A stretch of DNA of 64,000 bases from Kriegella aquimaris. GTDB lineage: Bacteria > Bacteroidota > Bacteroidia > Flavobacteriales > Flavobacteriaceae. The DNA lies in NCBI RefSeq assembly GCF_900103215.1, contig NZ_FNGV01000001.1, positions 248,001-312,000 on the forward strand, given 5' to 3'. This document shows positions 54,287 to 63,159 of this stretch, piece after piece. Below the pieces are notes generated by a model. The model saw nothing but the letters and a program-made list of their open reading frames with translations. It did not search any database and had not been told where the DNA came from. Numbering within the stretch: the first letter of the stretch is position 1; every line of letters starts with the position of its first letter. Made by a program: the position numbers and the translations under genes.

Positions 54287-55798
54287 TTACATACGTTGTG
54301 CGAACTTTTTTGAAATGGAAGAACGTAGTTTTCGGCCATAGTCTTCTTCTAACCACTCCTTATAATTTTTTGTGTTATTCATAATACAGTATGAATATTG
54401 CCGAATGCGATAGGCTATTTCTTCTTTAAGTTCTTTGGCCAAAATTCGTGCGTCAAAAACATCTTCGGCATTTTCGATACATATTTGGGCATGTTGCTCT
54501 ATACTTCGCTCCAACACTACTTTTGATTTAAGGCCTTCGGCAAATACTTTTTTATATTCAGCCTTTACATTAAATTCAATGTTGTTAGATTTTGAAAATT
54601 TTGCCCTAAGGTCCGGTGGCATTTCATATACAAACTCCCGTTCAATTTCCTCATCGTTCTTTATATTTTCTAAATAGAAATCGGGAAAATGAAAAATCTC
54701 TTGCCAATCTATTGGAGAATCCCAAGGACCGAAACGTGCCAGATTGTTTCCTAAGTCGATAACATTGAATTCCTTTTTATCCTTTAAAACCCGAGAACCC
54801 CGACCGATCATCTGAAAATACAAAGTCAGCGAACGAGTTGCCCTATTTAGTATGATGGTTTCCACTGAAGGTTCATCAAAGCCCGTGGTAAGAATACTTA
54901 CGGAGCTCAGAATCGCATCGGGCGTATTCGAAAACCAGTCCAATATTTCACGCCTTTCGGCCGCATTGTTTTTATTGTCAAGGTGTCTTACATTGTAACC
55001 TGCCCTTCTAAAAGTTTCGTAAACATATCGTGACGTATTGATACCATTATTGAAAATAAGTGTCTTCGTGCCTTCTGCAATTTCTTTATAAGCTGCCAAT
55101 AACTTGCCCAACATGCTATGGTTGCCATAAAGTTCATCGGAAGATTTTACGGTATAATCACCACTGATGCCCAATTTTAGACTCTGCAGACTTACATCGT
55201 AATTATATAGATTCGCCTTGGCCAAAAAATTACGCTTGATCAACGAGGCTATAGACTCCCCTACGATCAACTTTTTATAGTTGTCTTTCATAGGGAGCTT
55301 AATATTCGAGCTTAAGGGCGTCGCGGTAACTCCAAGTATGGTGGCTGTCTTAAAATGCTTAAAAAGCTTTCTAAAAGAATTGTAGTGTGCTTCATCAATA
55401 ATGACAAGACCAATATTGTTGATTTCGATTTTCTCTTCTTGCAACCTGTTGTTCAGCGTCTCGACCATCGCGACAAAGCACATGTACTCGTCTTGATCTT
55501 TGAGTTCTTTTACTTCACTGTTGATAATCTTGTTCTTCACCCCAAAACCCGTTAACATTTTCGATGTCTGTGAACTCAGTTCAATACGGTGGGTAAGAAC
55601 GACTACCTTTTTTTGTGATTCTTCGATGTATCTACGGGCAATTTCTGAAAAAACTACAGTTTTGCCCCCGCCTGTAGGCAATTGATATAATAAATTGGCA
55701 TTGACATGAGATTCTTCCAAATGCTTGAAGATGGCATTCAAATCATCTATCTGATAATCGTAAAGTGTCTTTTCTGTGGTATCTTTTCCTAGTTCCAA
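54287..55798 (-). CDS. DEAD/DEAH-box superfamily 2 helicase
   Basis: A 503-residue SF2 ATPase. Motif I is LPTGGGKTVVF, motif II VIIDEAHYN, motif III GVTATPL, and motif VI YFQMIGRGSRV. The N-terminal Q-like region YDYQIDDLNAIF leads directly into the core. It resembles the helicase part of type III/type I restriction enzymes and stand-alone DNA/RNA helicases, but no nuclease or methylase gene is beside it. The C-terminal 120 residues are unassigned. Confidence 0.88.
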   Translation of the reverse strand: MELGKDTTEKTLYDYQIDDLNAIFKHLEESHVNANLLYQLPTGGGKTVVFSEIARRYIEESQKKVVVLTHRIELSSQTSKMLTGFGVKNKIINSEVKELKDQDEYMCFVAMVETLNNRLQEEKIEINNIGLVIIDEAHYNSFRKLFKHFKTATILGVTATPLSSNIKLPMKDNYKKLIVGESIASLIKRNFLAKANLYNYDVSLQSLKLGISGDYTVKSSDELYGNHSMLGKLLAAYKEIAEGTKTLIFNNGINTSRYVYETFRRAGYNVRHLDNKNNAAERREILDWFSNTPDAILSSVSILTTGFDEPSVETIILNRATRSLTLYFQMIGRGSRVLKDKKEFNVIDLGNNLARFGPWDSPIDWQEIFHFPDFYLENIKNDEEIEREFVYEMPPDLRAKFSKSNNIEFNVKAEYKKVFAEGLKSKVVLERSIEQHAQICIENAEDVFDARILAKELKEEIAYRIRQYSYCIMNNTKNYKEWLEEDYGRKLRSSISKKFAQRM

Positions 55799-56017
55799 AC
55801 AGTAAGGTATATCTTAAATTTAGTCTCCGTTATATTGGGCTGATGCAGCAAGTTCAATTTTGCAAAACTAATCGAATTTTACACCCAACCGAAATTTATT
55901 AATCGAAAAGTCCCGCTAATTTTTCCAAAACATTGCATTACAGCAATATAGGAAGCAAAGGATTTTACCAAGTTGCGTTCTAATAATGAGCCTCAATAGA
56001 CACGACCTACAATACTA

Positions 56018-56527
56018 TCAATCGATTAAATCCAAAGCGCGAGAGAAACCTTCGCCATGTAACCAATTCTCGTCTTGTGTAATCTGATATACTTTTAAAA
56101 TGCGAGACTTAAAGTCGTGTAATAGACCATTTACCGCTACATAGTGTACCGCTTCGTTGAATGAATTCAACATACTTTTGTAAAAGGCATCGGGAACATT
56201 TCTTTCAAGGGCAAAAGATTGTGCCACCTCTAAATTGTATAACATTACATCTGCAATTAAATATGGGTCTACACCCAGTTTAACAAAATGTTTTATCCTA
56301 TTCTGTGCTACAGAGCGTCGGGCTTTTGGCCGCTTTCTTTTAACGGGAAAATATTCGTTAGCTATTTTTGTTTTGGCCTCCTGCACCAGTTTGTCTTCTT
56401 TCGGATTGAAGACGAAATCATAATATTGCTTGACCATTGGAAAACGGTCATAAAGGTCTAGTAACTGTGCTTCCAATTCCTTTTTCGGTAAATTCGATAC
56501 ATACTTTTTAAGTGCCCTTTTACTCAT
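56018..56527 (-). CDS. DUF6155-like protein
   Basis: A 169-residue cytoplasmic, mostly helical protein beginning MSKRALKKYVSNLPKKELE and carrying FVFNPKEDKL and RSVAQNRIKHFVKLGVDP. These match the pattern I know for DUF6155 proteins of Flavobacteriia. Function unknown. It is divergent from the sigma factor gene. Confidence 0.75.
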   Translation of the reverse strand: MSKRALKKYVSNLPKKELEAQLLDLYDRFPMVKQYYDFVFNPKEDKLVQEAKTKIANEYFPVKRKRPKARRSVAQNRIKHFVKLGVDPYLIADVMLYNLEVAQSFALERNVPDAFYKSMLNSFNEAVHYVAVNGLLHDFKSRILKVYQITQDENWLHGEGFSRALDLID

Positions 56528-56699
56528 ATTTCAGCTATATACGGACAAAAATAACACAAGTATCAAGAATTCTCATTTGTAGGGCAATAAATCATAAACT
56601 TCTCATAAATTGTGTATAACAATACTTTAACTCTTTGGAAAAGACACAATAAAGATGTATACTGTAAGCTTGTAGAACTTCAAAATCCAAAATAAATAT

Positions 56700-57563
56700 A
56701 TGAGGCAACTAAAGATCATCAAGCAGGTCACGAACCGTGAATCTAAATCATTGGACAAGTACTTGCAAGATATCAGTAAAATAGACTTGATCAACGCTCA
56801 TGAGGAAGTGGAACTAGCTCAACGTATAAGAGCCGGAGATCAAGTAGCCTTGGAAAAATTGACCATTGCCAACCTTCGTTTTGTGGTATCGGTGGCCAAA
56901 CAATATCAAAACCAGGGGTTAAAGCTACCCGATCTTATCAACGAGGGCAACTTGGGGCTTGTTAAGGCTGCCAAACGCTTCGATGAAACCAGAGGGTTTA
57001 AATTTATCTCGTATGCCGTATGGTGGATAAGACAATCAATTTTACAGGCGTTGGCAGAGCAATCGCGAGTTGTGCGACTACCATTGAACAAAATTGGGTC
57101 TATCAACAAGATAAAGAAGACCTTTTCTTATTTGGAACAAGCACATGAGCGACCACCTTCCGCAGAAGAGATTGCCAAGGAGCTTGAAATGACCGTTACC
57201 GAAGTAAAACAGTCTATAAAGAATTCGGGAAGGCATGTTTCAATGGATGCCCCGCTTCGGGAAGGAGAAGACTCTAACCTTTACGATGTCTTACGATCGG
57301 GTGAATCTCCCCGGCCAGATAAGTTGTTGATGCAGCAGTCTTTAAACACCGAAATAAACCGGGCTCTTGAAACTTTATCACCTAGAGAGGCCGATGTGGT
57401 AAAATTATATTATGGAATAGGCGATCAACAGTCGATGACCTTGGCAGAAATCGGACAAACCTTTGACCTCACTCGTGAACGAGTACGTCAGATACGTGAG
57501 AAGGCCATTCGAAAACTGCGTCATAACTCTCGGAGTAAATTACTCAAAACCTATTTGGGATAG
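56700..57563 (+). CDS. rpoD: RpoD/SigA-type RNA polymerase sigma factor
   Basis: A 287-residue sigma-70 without the long region 1.1, the normal size for Bacteroidota primary sigma. Region 2 ([47 protein letters not shown]), region 3 and region 4 ([35 protein letters not shown]) are complete, ending KTYLG. Several region 4 residues differ from the usual housekeeping protein (for example [15 protein letters not shown]), so this could be a second copy rather than the only primary factor. A long hairpin terminator follows. Confidence 0.88.
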   Translation: MRQLKIIKQVTNRESKSLDKYLQDISKIDLINAHEEVELAQRIRAGDQVALEKLTIANLRFVVSVAKQYQNQGLKLPDLINEGNLGLVKAAKRFDETRGFKFISYAVWWIRQSILQALAEQSRVVRLPLNKIGSINKIKKTFSYLEQAHERPPSAEEIAKELEMTVTEVKQSIKNSGRHVSMDAPLREGEDSNLYDVLRSGESPRPDKLLMQQSLNTEINRALETLSPREADVVKLYYGIGDQQSMTLAEIGQTFDLTRERVRQIREKAIRKLRHNSRSKLLKTYLG

Positions 57564-57582
57564 AATCTTTACTCTTAAAATT

Positions 57583-57617
57583 AATAAAGGGAGACAGCTT
57601 TGCTGTCTCCCTTTATT
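57583..57617. terminator. Bidirectional terminator between sigma factor and peptide genes
   Basis: A perfect 16-bp stem (arms 57583-57598 and 57602-57617) with a 3-base loop sits 19 bases after the sigma stop. Both flanks are T-rich in the relevant direction, so it can end the sigma transcript rightward and the tiny peptide transcript leftward. Confidence 0.88.
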
Positions 57618-57637
57618 ATTAGTCAAAACTTGACTAA

Positions 57638-57739
57638 TTAGGAATACTTTAATTTGCTGATATCGAAGTTGATAAGAATATCATTTAAACTTTCAATAAA
57701 ATTCAAATAAGCTGCGTTGTCTGGATTTTGATTTGCCAT
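57638..57739 (-). CDS. 33-residue peptide, second copy of a tandem pair
   Basis: The short frame encodes MANQNPDNAAYLNF and then a helix-like end with LNDILINFDISKLKY. It is clearly related to the 32-residue peptide encoded just upstream: aligned at YL, 9 of 23 positions are identical and most of the rest are conservative (F with I/L, L-N-D/E-I-L, K/E-L-x-Y). Two neighbouring homologous frames are good evidence that both are real. No signal peptide; a single amphipathic helix is likely. Function unknown. Confidence 0.6.
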   Translation of the reverse strand: MANQNPDNAAYLNFIESLNDILINFDISKLKYS

Positions 57740-57772
57740 AATCTGGGGGTTTTTAAAAATTACTATATTTTA

Positions 57773-57871
57773 CTACATGTAGTCTAATTCGGCTAATTCG
57801 TTTAAACTTAAAATTTCATTTAAATCTTGGAGGAACGCCAAGTACTCTTCTCCGTAGGTATCGTAAAGCAT
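57773..57871 (-). CDS. 32-residue peptide, first copy of a tandem pair
   Basis: The frame encodes MLYDTYGEEYLAFLQDLNEI and then LSLNELAELDYM. It shares the Y-L-x-F-(L/I)-x-x-L-N-(E/D)-I-L pattern with the peptide 33 bases downstream. It is acidic where its partner is more neutral, so the pair may have diverged in role. A short dyad (57891-57908) lies 20 bases upstream of its start. Function unknown. Confidence 0.6.
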   Translation of the reverse strand: MLYDTYGEEYLAFLQDLNEILSLNELAELDYM

Positions 57872-57890
57872 ATTATATAGGTTTAAATTA

Positions 57891-57908
57891 ATCTCGATAA
57901 ATCGAGAT
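57891..57908. promoter_or_regulatory. 8-bp inverted repeat upstream of the peptide pair
   Basis: atctcgat-aa-atcgagat, a perfect dyad with a 2-base spacer. It may be an operator of the peptide genes or a weak terminator of the polysaccharide operon, which ends at 58087 upstream of it on the same strand. Confidence 0.35.
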
Positions 57909-58086
57909 GATTTGGGTTTCATTGCTTATCATGCAGTAAACATAAAAATAACGGGAAGTCGAAACAATTAATTGTGGTGTACCTTGTAGTTTTCGTTGTA
58001 TAACACTAAAAATTTGAGGAATGTCAATTGGTTTGTTTAAGAAAATGGAAGCTCTTACAGCCAAACGCGCGCCTGCCGTATTGTAC

Positions 58087-59328
58087 TTAAAATTTGATTT
58101 CATAGGATATTCCGGCAGCAATCGACCAAGTAAAATTACCGGAGTCAAAAACCAACTCTTGTCGATTGACCCCGAGACTCGCCTTATATATATTGGGACT
58201 CCTTTTAGCCGTAAACTGATACTCCATACCCAACCGTTGTGATTCAATAAAGAGCACTGTTTCTGCAAGTAGCTCATCTTCATCACGCAGTTGTTTGAGT
58301 TCAGGTGAATATCCCATTCCGAAATTGATACCCAGATAATTTTCACCATCCCTCAAATATTTCCGCACCAACAGGTTCCCCGAAAAAGTCATATTGCCAT
58401 TCGATTGTGGGGTAAGATAAGGTCTCAAGGAAAAATAATAATTGCCAGAATAGAGTCCGATAGATCCCGTATAAATCTGAGCTTTGGTGGTGTTGAAATC
58501 TAAAAACCGCATGCCTAGTGATGCTTCCAGCGATTTTGGCAGATTTGCATAAAGCTCGGCCCCTACCCTATGATCTGGGAAAATGGGTGCATTCGAATAG
58601 CCATAGTTCAAATAGCCGTAGAAGGTTTTTGAAAACTTGGGATAAAAATCCATTTCATATTGCACACCATGGGTTTGAAAGCGATTGCTATAATTTATTC
58701 TTGGTATAACGAGACCTGCCCCCGTTTCTCGACCATAACTCATACTCGAGTAGATCATTGGGTCGTAAACCACATCGAAAATTTCAAAAGAATTGGAAAT
58801 TTTCACACCATTCTTGAGGCCCTTGACCTCTGTCAGCGTATCTATGGGTGTTTCAACGACTACATGTTTCTCTGTCGCTTCTTCCTTCCCTTTGACCAAG
58901 GCCAATGCCTTTGTCTGCAACGCGATTATATCAAGGTCACTTTCTAAATAAGATACAGCTTTGTTGGCCAAACCAAGGGCTAGGTAATAGTTCTCGGCAT
59001 AGATTTCATTTTTAATAGTCGCGACCCATACCTCCTTATTCTTACGCTCTACAGATGTAATTCGGTTAAAATGTGATCTCGCTTTATCGTAGTCTCCATC
59101 CCAACTATAAGTACTGGCAAGCAAACTACGAACATCGGTATAATCTGGATATTTGCTCAAAATACGGTATAAAGTATCTCGCGCAATATTTCGATTGCCC
59201 TCGAAAGCTAAATTTCTTGCCGTAAAAAATGAGACATCGGGATCACCTTCATAAGCCAACTCTTGCGCTTCTCCCAAAAGTGGGATTACCAGCAGTGCCA
59301 TTACCCATATTTTTCTAGTCAATCTCAT
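58087..59328 (-). CDS. YaiO-type outer-membrane protein with TPR region
   Basis: A 413-residue protein with a signal peptide (IPLLGEAQ), an N-terminal tetratricopeptide region at about 25-150 (DYTDVRSLLASTYSWDGDY), and a C-terminal YaiO-like barrel of about 200 residues ending in Phe (YEIKF). It probably forms the outer-membrane part of a polysaccharide export or modification machine. Its start overlaps the upstream sulfatase-like gene by 4 bases. Confidence 0.82.
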   Translation of the reverse strand: MRLTRKIWVMALLVIPLLGEAQELAYEGDPDVSFFTARNLAFEGNRNIARDTLYRILSKYPDYTDVRSLLASTYSWDGDYDKARSHFNRITSVERKNKEVWVATIKNEIYAENYYLALGLANKAVSYLESDLDIIALQTKALALVKGKEEATEKHVVVETPIDTLTEVKGLKNGVKISNSFEIFDVVYDPMIYSSMSYGRETGAGLVIPRINYSNRFQTHGVQYEMDFYPKFSKTFYGYLNYGYSNAPIFPDHRVGAELYANLPKSLEASLGMRFLDFNTTKAQIYTGSIGLYSGNYYFSLRPYLTPQSNGNMTFSGNLLVRKYLRDGENYLGINFGMGYSPELKQLRDEDELLAETVLFIESQRLGMEYQFTAKRSPNIYKASLGVNRQELVFDSGNFTWSIAAGISYEIKF

Positions 59329-61745
59329 TTATTATTACTTAAAGCGATTTCAGTTCCTTCTTCTTTTTGTTTGAAAGACTTTTGGTTGAACGTATTTATT
59401 TGTTTCTTTTTAGCTTCTTGCCTAGCCCTCTTAATCTTTGATGAAATCGCCGAAGTATCTATTTCGCTTTTATTCATATGCGCTATCAATCTCATAGCCG
59501 CCTCAGTCTTATTTGACCAGAAATAAACATCAAGTAAAGCTTCGTACGAGTCTAAATAAGAAGGGTTTAACCTAACACATGCCCGAAGTATTCTAACTGA
59601 CTCCGAATAATTTCCTTCCCATGCGTTGATTCTCCCCATCAGAATACGTGCATCTAAATGGCTAGGAACCTCTGAAAGTATGTACCGACAAAGTAGCAAG
59701 GCCTTATCCGATTTCTTATCAAACGCGAAATTCCTTGCTGTCGAATATGCTTTATCAAAGTTGCTACCATTGAATACACTATTCAGCCAAACCATTTCAT
59801 TGTTCTCGAACGCCTCTTTCCTAAATGGGAAAATAGCCAAATCTTCGGGTATAATCTTATCTTTCTCGGTTACGTATACATTCATTGCCATAAAATCATT
59901 TAGCCGTCTTCCCAAATCACCCTTATGACCTAGCGCTCCACTTATATTTAGATGGTTATCAATTTCAAAAGCGTCTCCATCGAAAAACAACTTGTCTCGA
60001 TGTAAGAACTCCATCGTTCCACTTTTATTTGCTATTAGGGGAATATCTTTAATCGACCGAAAATCGCTTTGCATATCCAACCCACCACCCAACCAAGCTA
60101 CTTTTTTTGGCATCTTTATTTCATATTTACTGTTTAGAAGCGCCAGTATGGAAGGAGCCACATCTAAATGAGAAGAGATGGAACTTATAGTCTTAGCTGT
60201 TTTTAGCATAGGGCTATATATAATCAAGGGTACATGCAAAGAACTCAATGCGTTTTTTTGCGGAACCGGGGATTCAAGCGCATAATTTCCGGTAATGACA
60301 AATAAGGTGTTATTAAAATCATGATTGTTGCGATAGATATTAAAGAATGATTTTAAGGCTTCATCGCTGTACAATAGACTACCAAAAACATTACGATTCT
60401 CCTCTATTACTTCACGAGCCTCTTCATCTATATTTCTATCAATGAGCAATTGGGCAACCCTAGTTTCATAAGACTCTTGATTCGCCAATAAAAAGGGACT
60501 ACGAACATTGGCGGTCATGTATACCTCCATTCTTGGTTGGGTACTTGGTTTTGGTAACCCCATACTCTTTCTAAAGAGTTCTTTATCGGGATAGCCCCAA
60601 GAAGAACCACCTGCATCTTCGATTTGTAATTGGTAGCCGTTTCCAAAGCCAGACCGATCTAAAATAAAATCAAGGTTTTCACTCTGTAAAAAATTATCTA
60701 AATTATATAGTGAACTATTGGTGCCTTGATAGTAAGAGGTGTGATAACCGTTGTTCTTTAATATGCCGAATAAAGTCAGTTTGTTCGGAAGATAATTTAG
60801 GTTCAAAAACCCGTCTTCACCAAAGGGCAACGACCCCATTAAAGAGGGTATAACCCCATAAGTATGTGTTGTGTTGCTCAGAAAGTTATCCCAATAAAGC
60901 GATTTAGTGGATAATGAGTCCAAAAACGGTGTAAACCCTCCATAGGTAGCACCTTCACCCATAAAATCTCTTCCTAAGCCTTCAATAATAACAAATACAA
61001 TGTTAGGTTTCTCTTCCCGTAATTCAAAGTACCTTCCCAAAACATCTTCAGTGTTTGGTGTTCGCACTAAGGGAAACTCTTCTTTGGGATTATAATATGT
61101 TCTTCCCGTAGTTTCAGTGAAAAGATGTACACCTAAATACTGGGTCTTGTTTTGATTGATGGGTTTTCCTTCTGTAAATAACGTGGCTACAAAAAGACTG
61201 AACAACACGATGGTAAAAGGATACATCTTGTTAATGTGATGGTAGAATTTCGATGTGATTTTATACCATCCTAAAAAAGAGGCTATCATTATAAGTGCCG
61301 CTAAAATAATGGAAGGTAACATACCCCGAGAATTGGAAGCACCTATTATAAGATCTGTAAAACCATAATCTAATAAATCAGCCCCCAATGGAATATAAAA
61401 AGCACAGTAATAGGTAACCAATAATGCCTCAACACCCAACAGAAGCAGTAATACGATAAACACAATGATAAAGCCGTGCCTGGGCCTAAAATTCTCAAGA
61501 AGGTTAAAAGAAGGTACTAAAATGAGTCCTACCAAAGAAGCATACCCCATGTGATTTACTACCGAAAGAACAAAGCTCATTCCCAAAACAGCATCAACAA
61601 CACCCTTAAAATACAAGATCGTGTACTGGAAAATGGACAACACGACTAGCGACAAGAAAAATGAAATCATCAGTCTTGTGTAGTGTTTTAATGTCGATTT
61701 TGAAATACTACTTGTATCCATTTTTTGACTATGTTGCTTTGGCAA
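59325..61745 (-). CDS. LtaS/sulfatase-fold membrane transferase with C-terminal TPRs
   Basis: An 806-residue protein: about five membrane segments in residues 25-200, then an extracytoplasmic alkaline-phosphatase-fold domain (NIVFVIIEGLGRDF, TPFLDSL, a Thr in SNTTHTYGV as likely nucleophile, SSHLDVAPSILAL). This is the layout of lipoteichoic-acid-synthase-like phosphoglycerol or phosphoethanolamine transferases. The C-terminal 130 residues are TPR-like (HLDARILMGRINAWEGNY). In this context it may decorate a polysaccharide. It overlaps both neighbours. Confidence 0.85.
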   Translation of the reverse strand: MPKQHSQKMDTSSISKSTLKHYTRLMISFFLSLVVLSIFQYTILYFKGVVDAVLGMSFVLSVVNHMGYASLVGLILVPSFNLLENFRPRHGFIIVFIVLLLLLGVEALLVTYYCAFYIPLGADLLDYGFTDLIIGASNSRGMLPSIILAALIMIASFLGWYKITSKFYHHINKMYPFTIVLFSLFVATLFTEGKPINQNKTQYLGVHLFTETTGRTYYNPKEEFPLVRTPNTEDVLGRYFELREEKPNIVFVIIEGLGRDFMGEGATYGGFTPFLDSLSTKSLYWDNFLSNTTHTYGVIPSLMGSLPFGEDGFLNLNYLPNKLTLFGILKNNGYHTSYYQGTNSSLYNLDNFLQSENLDFILDRSGFGNGYQLQIEDAGGSSWGYPDKELFRKSMGLPKPSTQPRMEVYMTANVRSPFLLANQESYETRVAQLLIDRNIDEEAREVIEENRNVFGSLLYSDEALKSFFNIYRNNHDFNNTLFVITGNYALESPVPQKNALSSLHVPLIIYSPMLKTAKTISSISSHLDVAPSILALLNSKYEIKMPKKVAWLGGGLDMQSDFRSIKDIPLIANKSGTMEFLHRDKLFFDGDAFEIDNHLNISGALGHKGDLGRRLNDFMAMNVYVTEKDKIIPEDLAIFPFRKEAFENNEMVWLNSVFNGSNFDKAYSTARNFAFDKKSDKALLLCRYILSEVPSHLDARILMGRINAWEGNYSESVRILRACVRLNPSYLDSYEALLDVYFWSNKTEAAMRLIAHMNKSEIDTSAISSKIKRARQEAKKKQINTFNQKSFKQKEEGTEIALSNNK

Positions 61746-63159
61746 ACCCTTTACGAACCTGAGAGCCCCAACCTGATTTAATCTTGAACAACTTTTTATA
61801 ATTACCCCTCACCGCAGACCAAACCACGATAGGATGAAAAACCACAGGCTCAATTAAGGCACAGAACATTAATGTCAGAATATCTTTAGTGCGTTTGTAT
61901 TCATTGTAAGAATAGACATCCCATAATATGGCGTAAAAAGAAAACATTACTGAAAACGTATAAATCATTACCGTTATAGCGATGAAAAAATCCCAATTCA
62001 GTATTCCCAAATAATAAAAAAGTATAATTGTGAAAAACCCAAAAAACTCTAATAAAGGGGCGAGCCATTCATAAAAAAACCAATAAGGATAACTGAGCAT
62101 GCCCAACCTCCCAAATTTGGGATTAAAGAACATATCTTTATGTTTAAAAAGCGTCTCTAGATTTCCCCTGGCCCATCTATCGCGTTGGTTTACAAATATT
62201 TTGAGATCTTCGGGAACTTCTGTCCAACAGAGTGAATCCGGTATATATTCAACGGTATGGGGCAATTTTCGTTCGTGCATGTACCGGCGCATTTTAAATA
62301 CGATTTCCATATCCTCCCCCACGGTATTCGTATCATACCCCCCTACAGTGAGCGCGATTTCACGATCAAAAAAACCAAAGGCCCCAGAAATTATAAGCAA
62401 ACTATCAATACGACCCCAGGCCATTCTTCCTAAAATAAAAGAGCGTGTGTATTCCAACAATTGAAATTTTGCCAACCAGTTTTTGGGAAGGCGTATTTCT
62501 TCCAGTTGACCTCCTGAAATAACGCAGGAATTTGCGACCCGAATCACTCCACCAACTGCAATTACCCGCTTTTTAGAGCGTTGATAGAACGATTTTACCA
62601 CATGTAGCAATGCGTCTGGTAGTAATAAACAATCAACATCGATACAACCCACATAGCGATTGTTAGAAAGGGCCATTCCGGTATTCAAGGCATCAGACTT
62701 TCCCCCGTTTTCTTTATCGATAACTGTAAGTTTAGAGAAAGAGCGTTGCGATGATTTATATATACCGCGTATGGGTTTCGAACGCCAATCTGGATCGAAT
62801 TGATGCGCTACCTGAACCAAATCGTAAGCATCGATCATCTTTTGTAAAGTATCATCTTTACTACCATCGTTGACCACCATCACCTCGTAATTAACATATC
62901 GTAATGACAACAATGAACGAATATTTTCAACAATGGTCATCCCTTCGTTATAGGCGGGTGCGATAATGGTAATGCTAGGAGCCAATGGTGATGCCATGAC
63001 TTTCGACATATCACCAAAACTATTTTTATTTCGATAATGAATTGAATTTCGGGTAGACAGATAGCCCATTAAGCTGAACATTAAAAATAGCACAGCTGTA
63101 AACAGCAGAAAAACAATGTTTATATAATCTAAAATAATATTGAATACCCCGCTATCCAT
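61729..63159 (-). CDS. GT2 processive glycosyltransferase (PgaC/cellulose-synthase-like)
   Basis: A 476-residue inner-membrane enzyme: one N-terminal helix, a GT2 domain with ITIIAPAYNEG and GCIDVDCLLLPDA, then the QxxRW motif in QRDRWARGNLET typical of processive synthases, then several C-terminal membrane segments. It should polymerise a surface polysaccharide from nucleotide sugars; the sugar is unknown. It overlaps the HEAT-repeat gene by 8 bases and the sulfatase-fold gene by 17. Confidence 0.9.
   Translation of the reverse strand: MDSGVFNIILDYINIVFLLFTAVLFLMFSLMGYLSTRNSIHYRNKNSFGDMSKVMASPLAPSITIIAPAYNEGMTIVENIRSLLSLRYVNYEVMVVNDGSKDDTLQKMIDAYDLVQVAHQFDPDWRSKPIRGIYKSSQRSFSKLTVIDKENGGKSDALNTGMALSNNRYVGCIDVDCLLLPDALLHVVKSFYQRSKKRVIAVGGVIRVANSCVISGGQLEEIRLPKNWLAKFQLLEYTRSFILGRMAWGRIDSLLIISGAFGFFDREIALTVGGYDTNTVGEDMEIVFKMRRYMHERKLPHTVEYIPDSLCWTEVPEDLKIFVNQRDRWARGNLETLFKHKDMFFNPKFGRLGMLSYPYWFFYEWLAPLLEFFGFFTIILFYYLGILNWDFFIAITVMIYTFSVMFSFYAILWDVYSYNEYKRTKDILTLMFCALIEPVVFHPIVVWSAVRGNYKKLFKIKSGWGSQVRKGFAKAT

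Noticed and set aside
57888-58349. 153-residue leftward open frame overlapping the YaiO-type gene
   Set aside because: It overlaps a well-supported gene on the same strand in another frame, has no family pattern, and lies partly in intergenic DNA.
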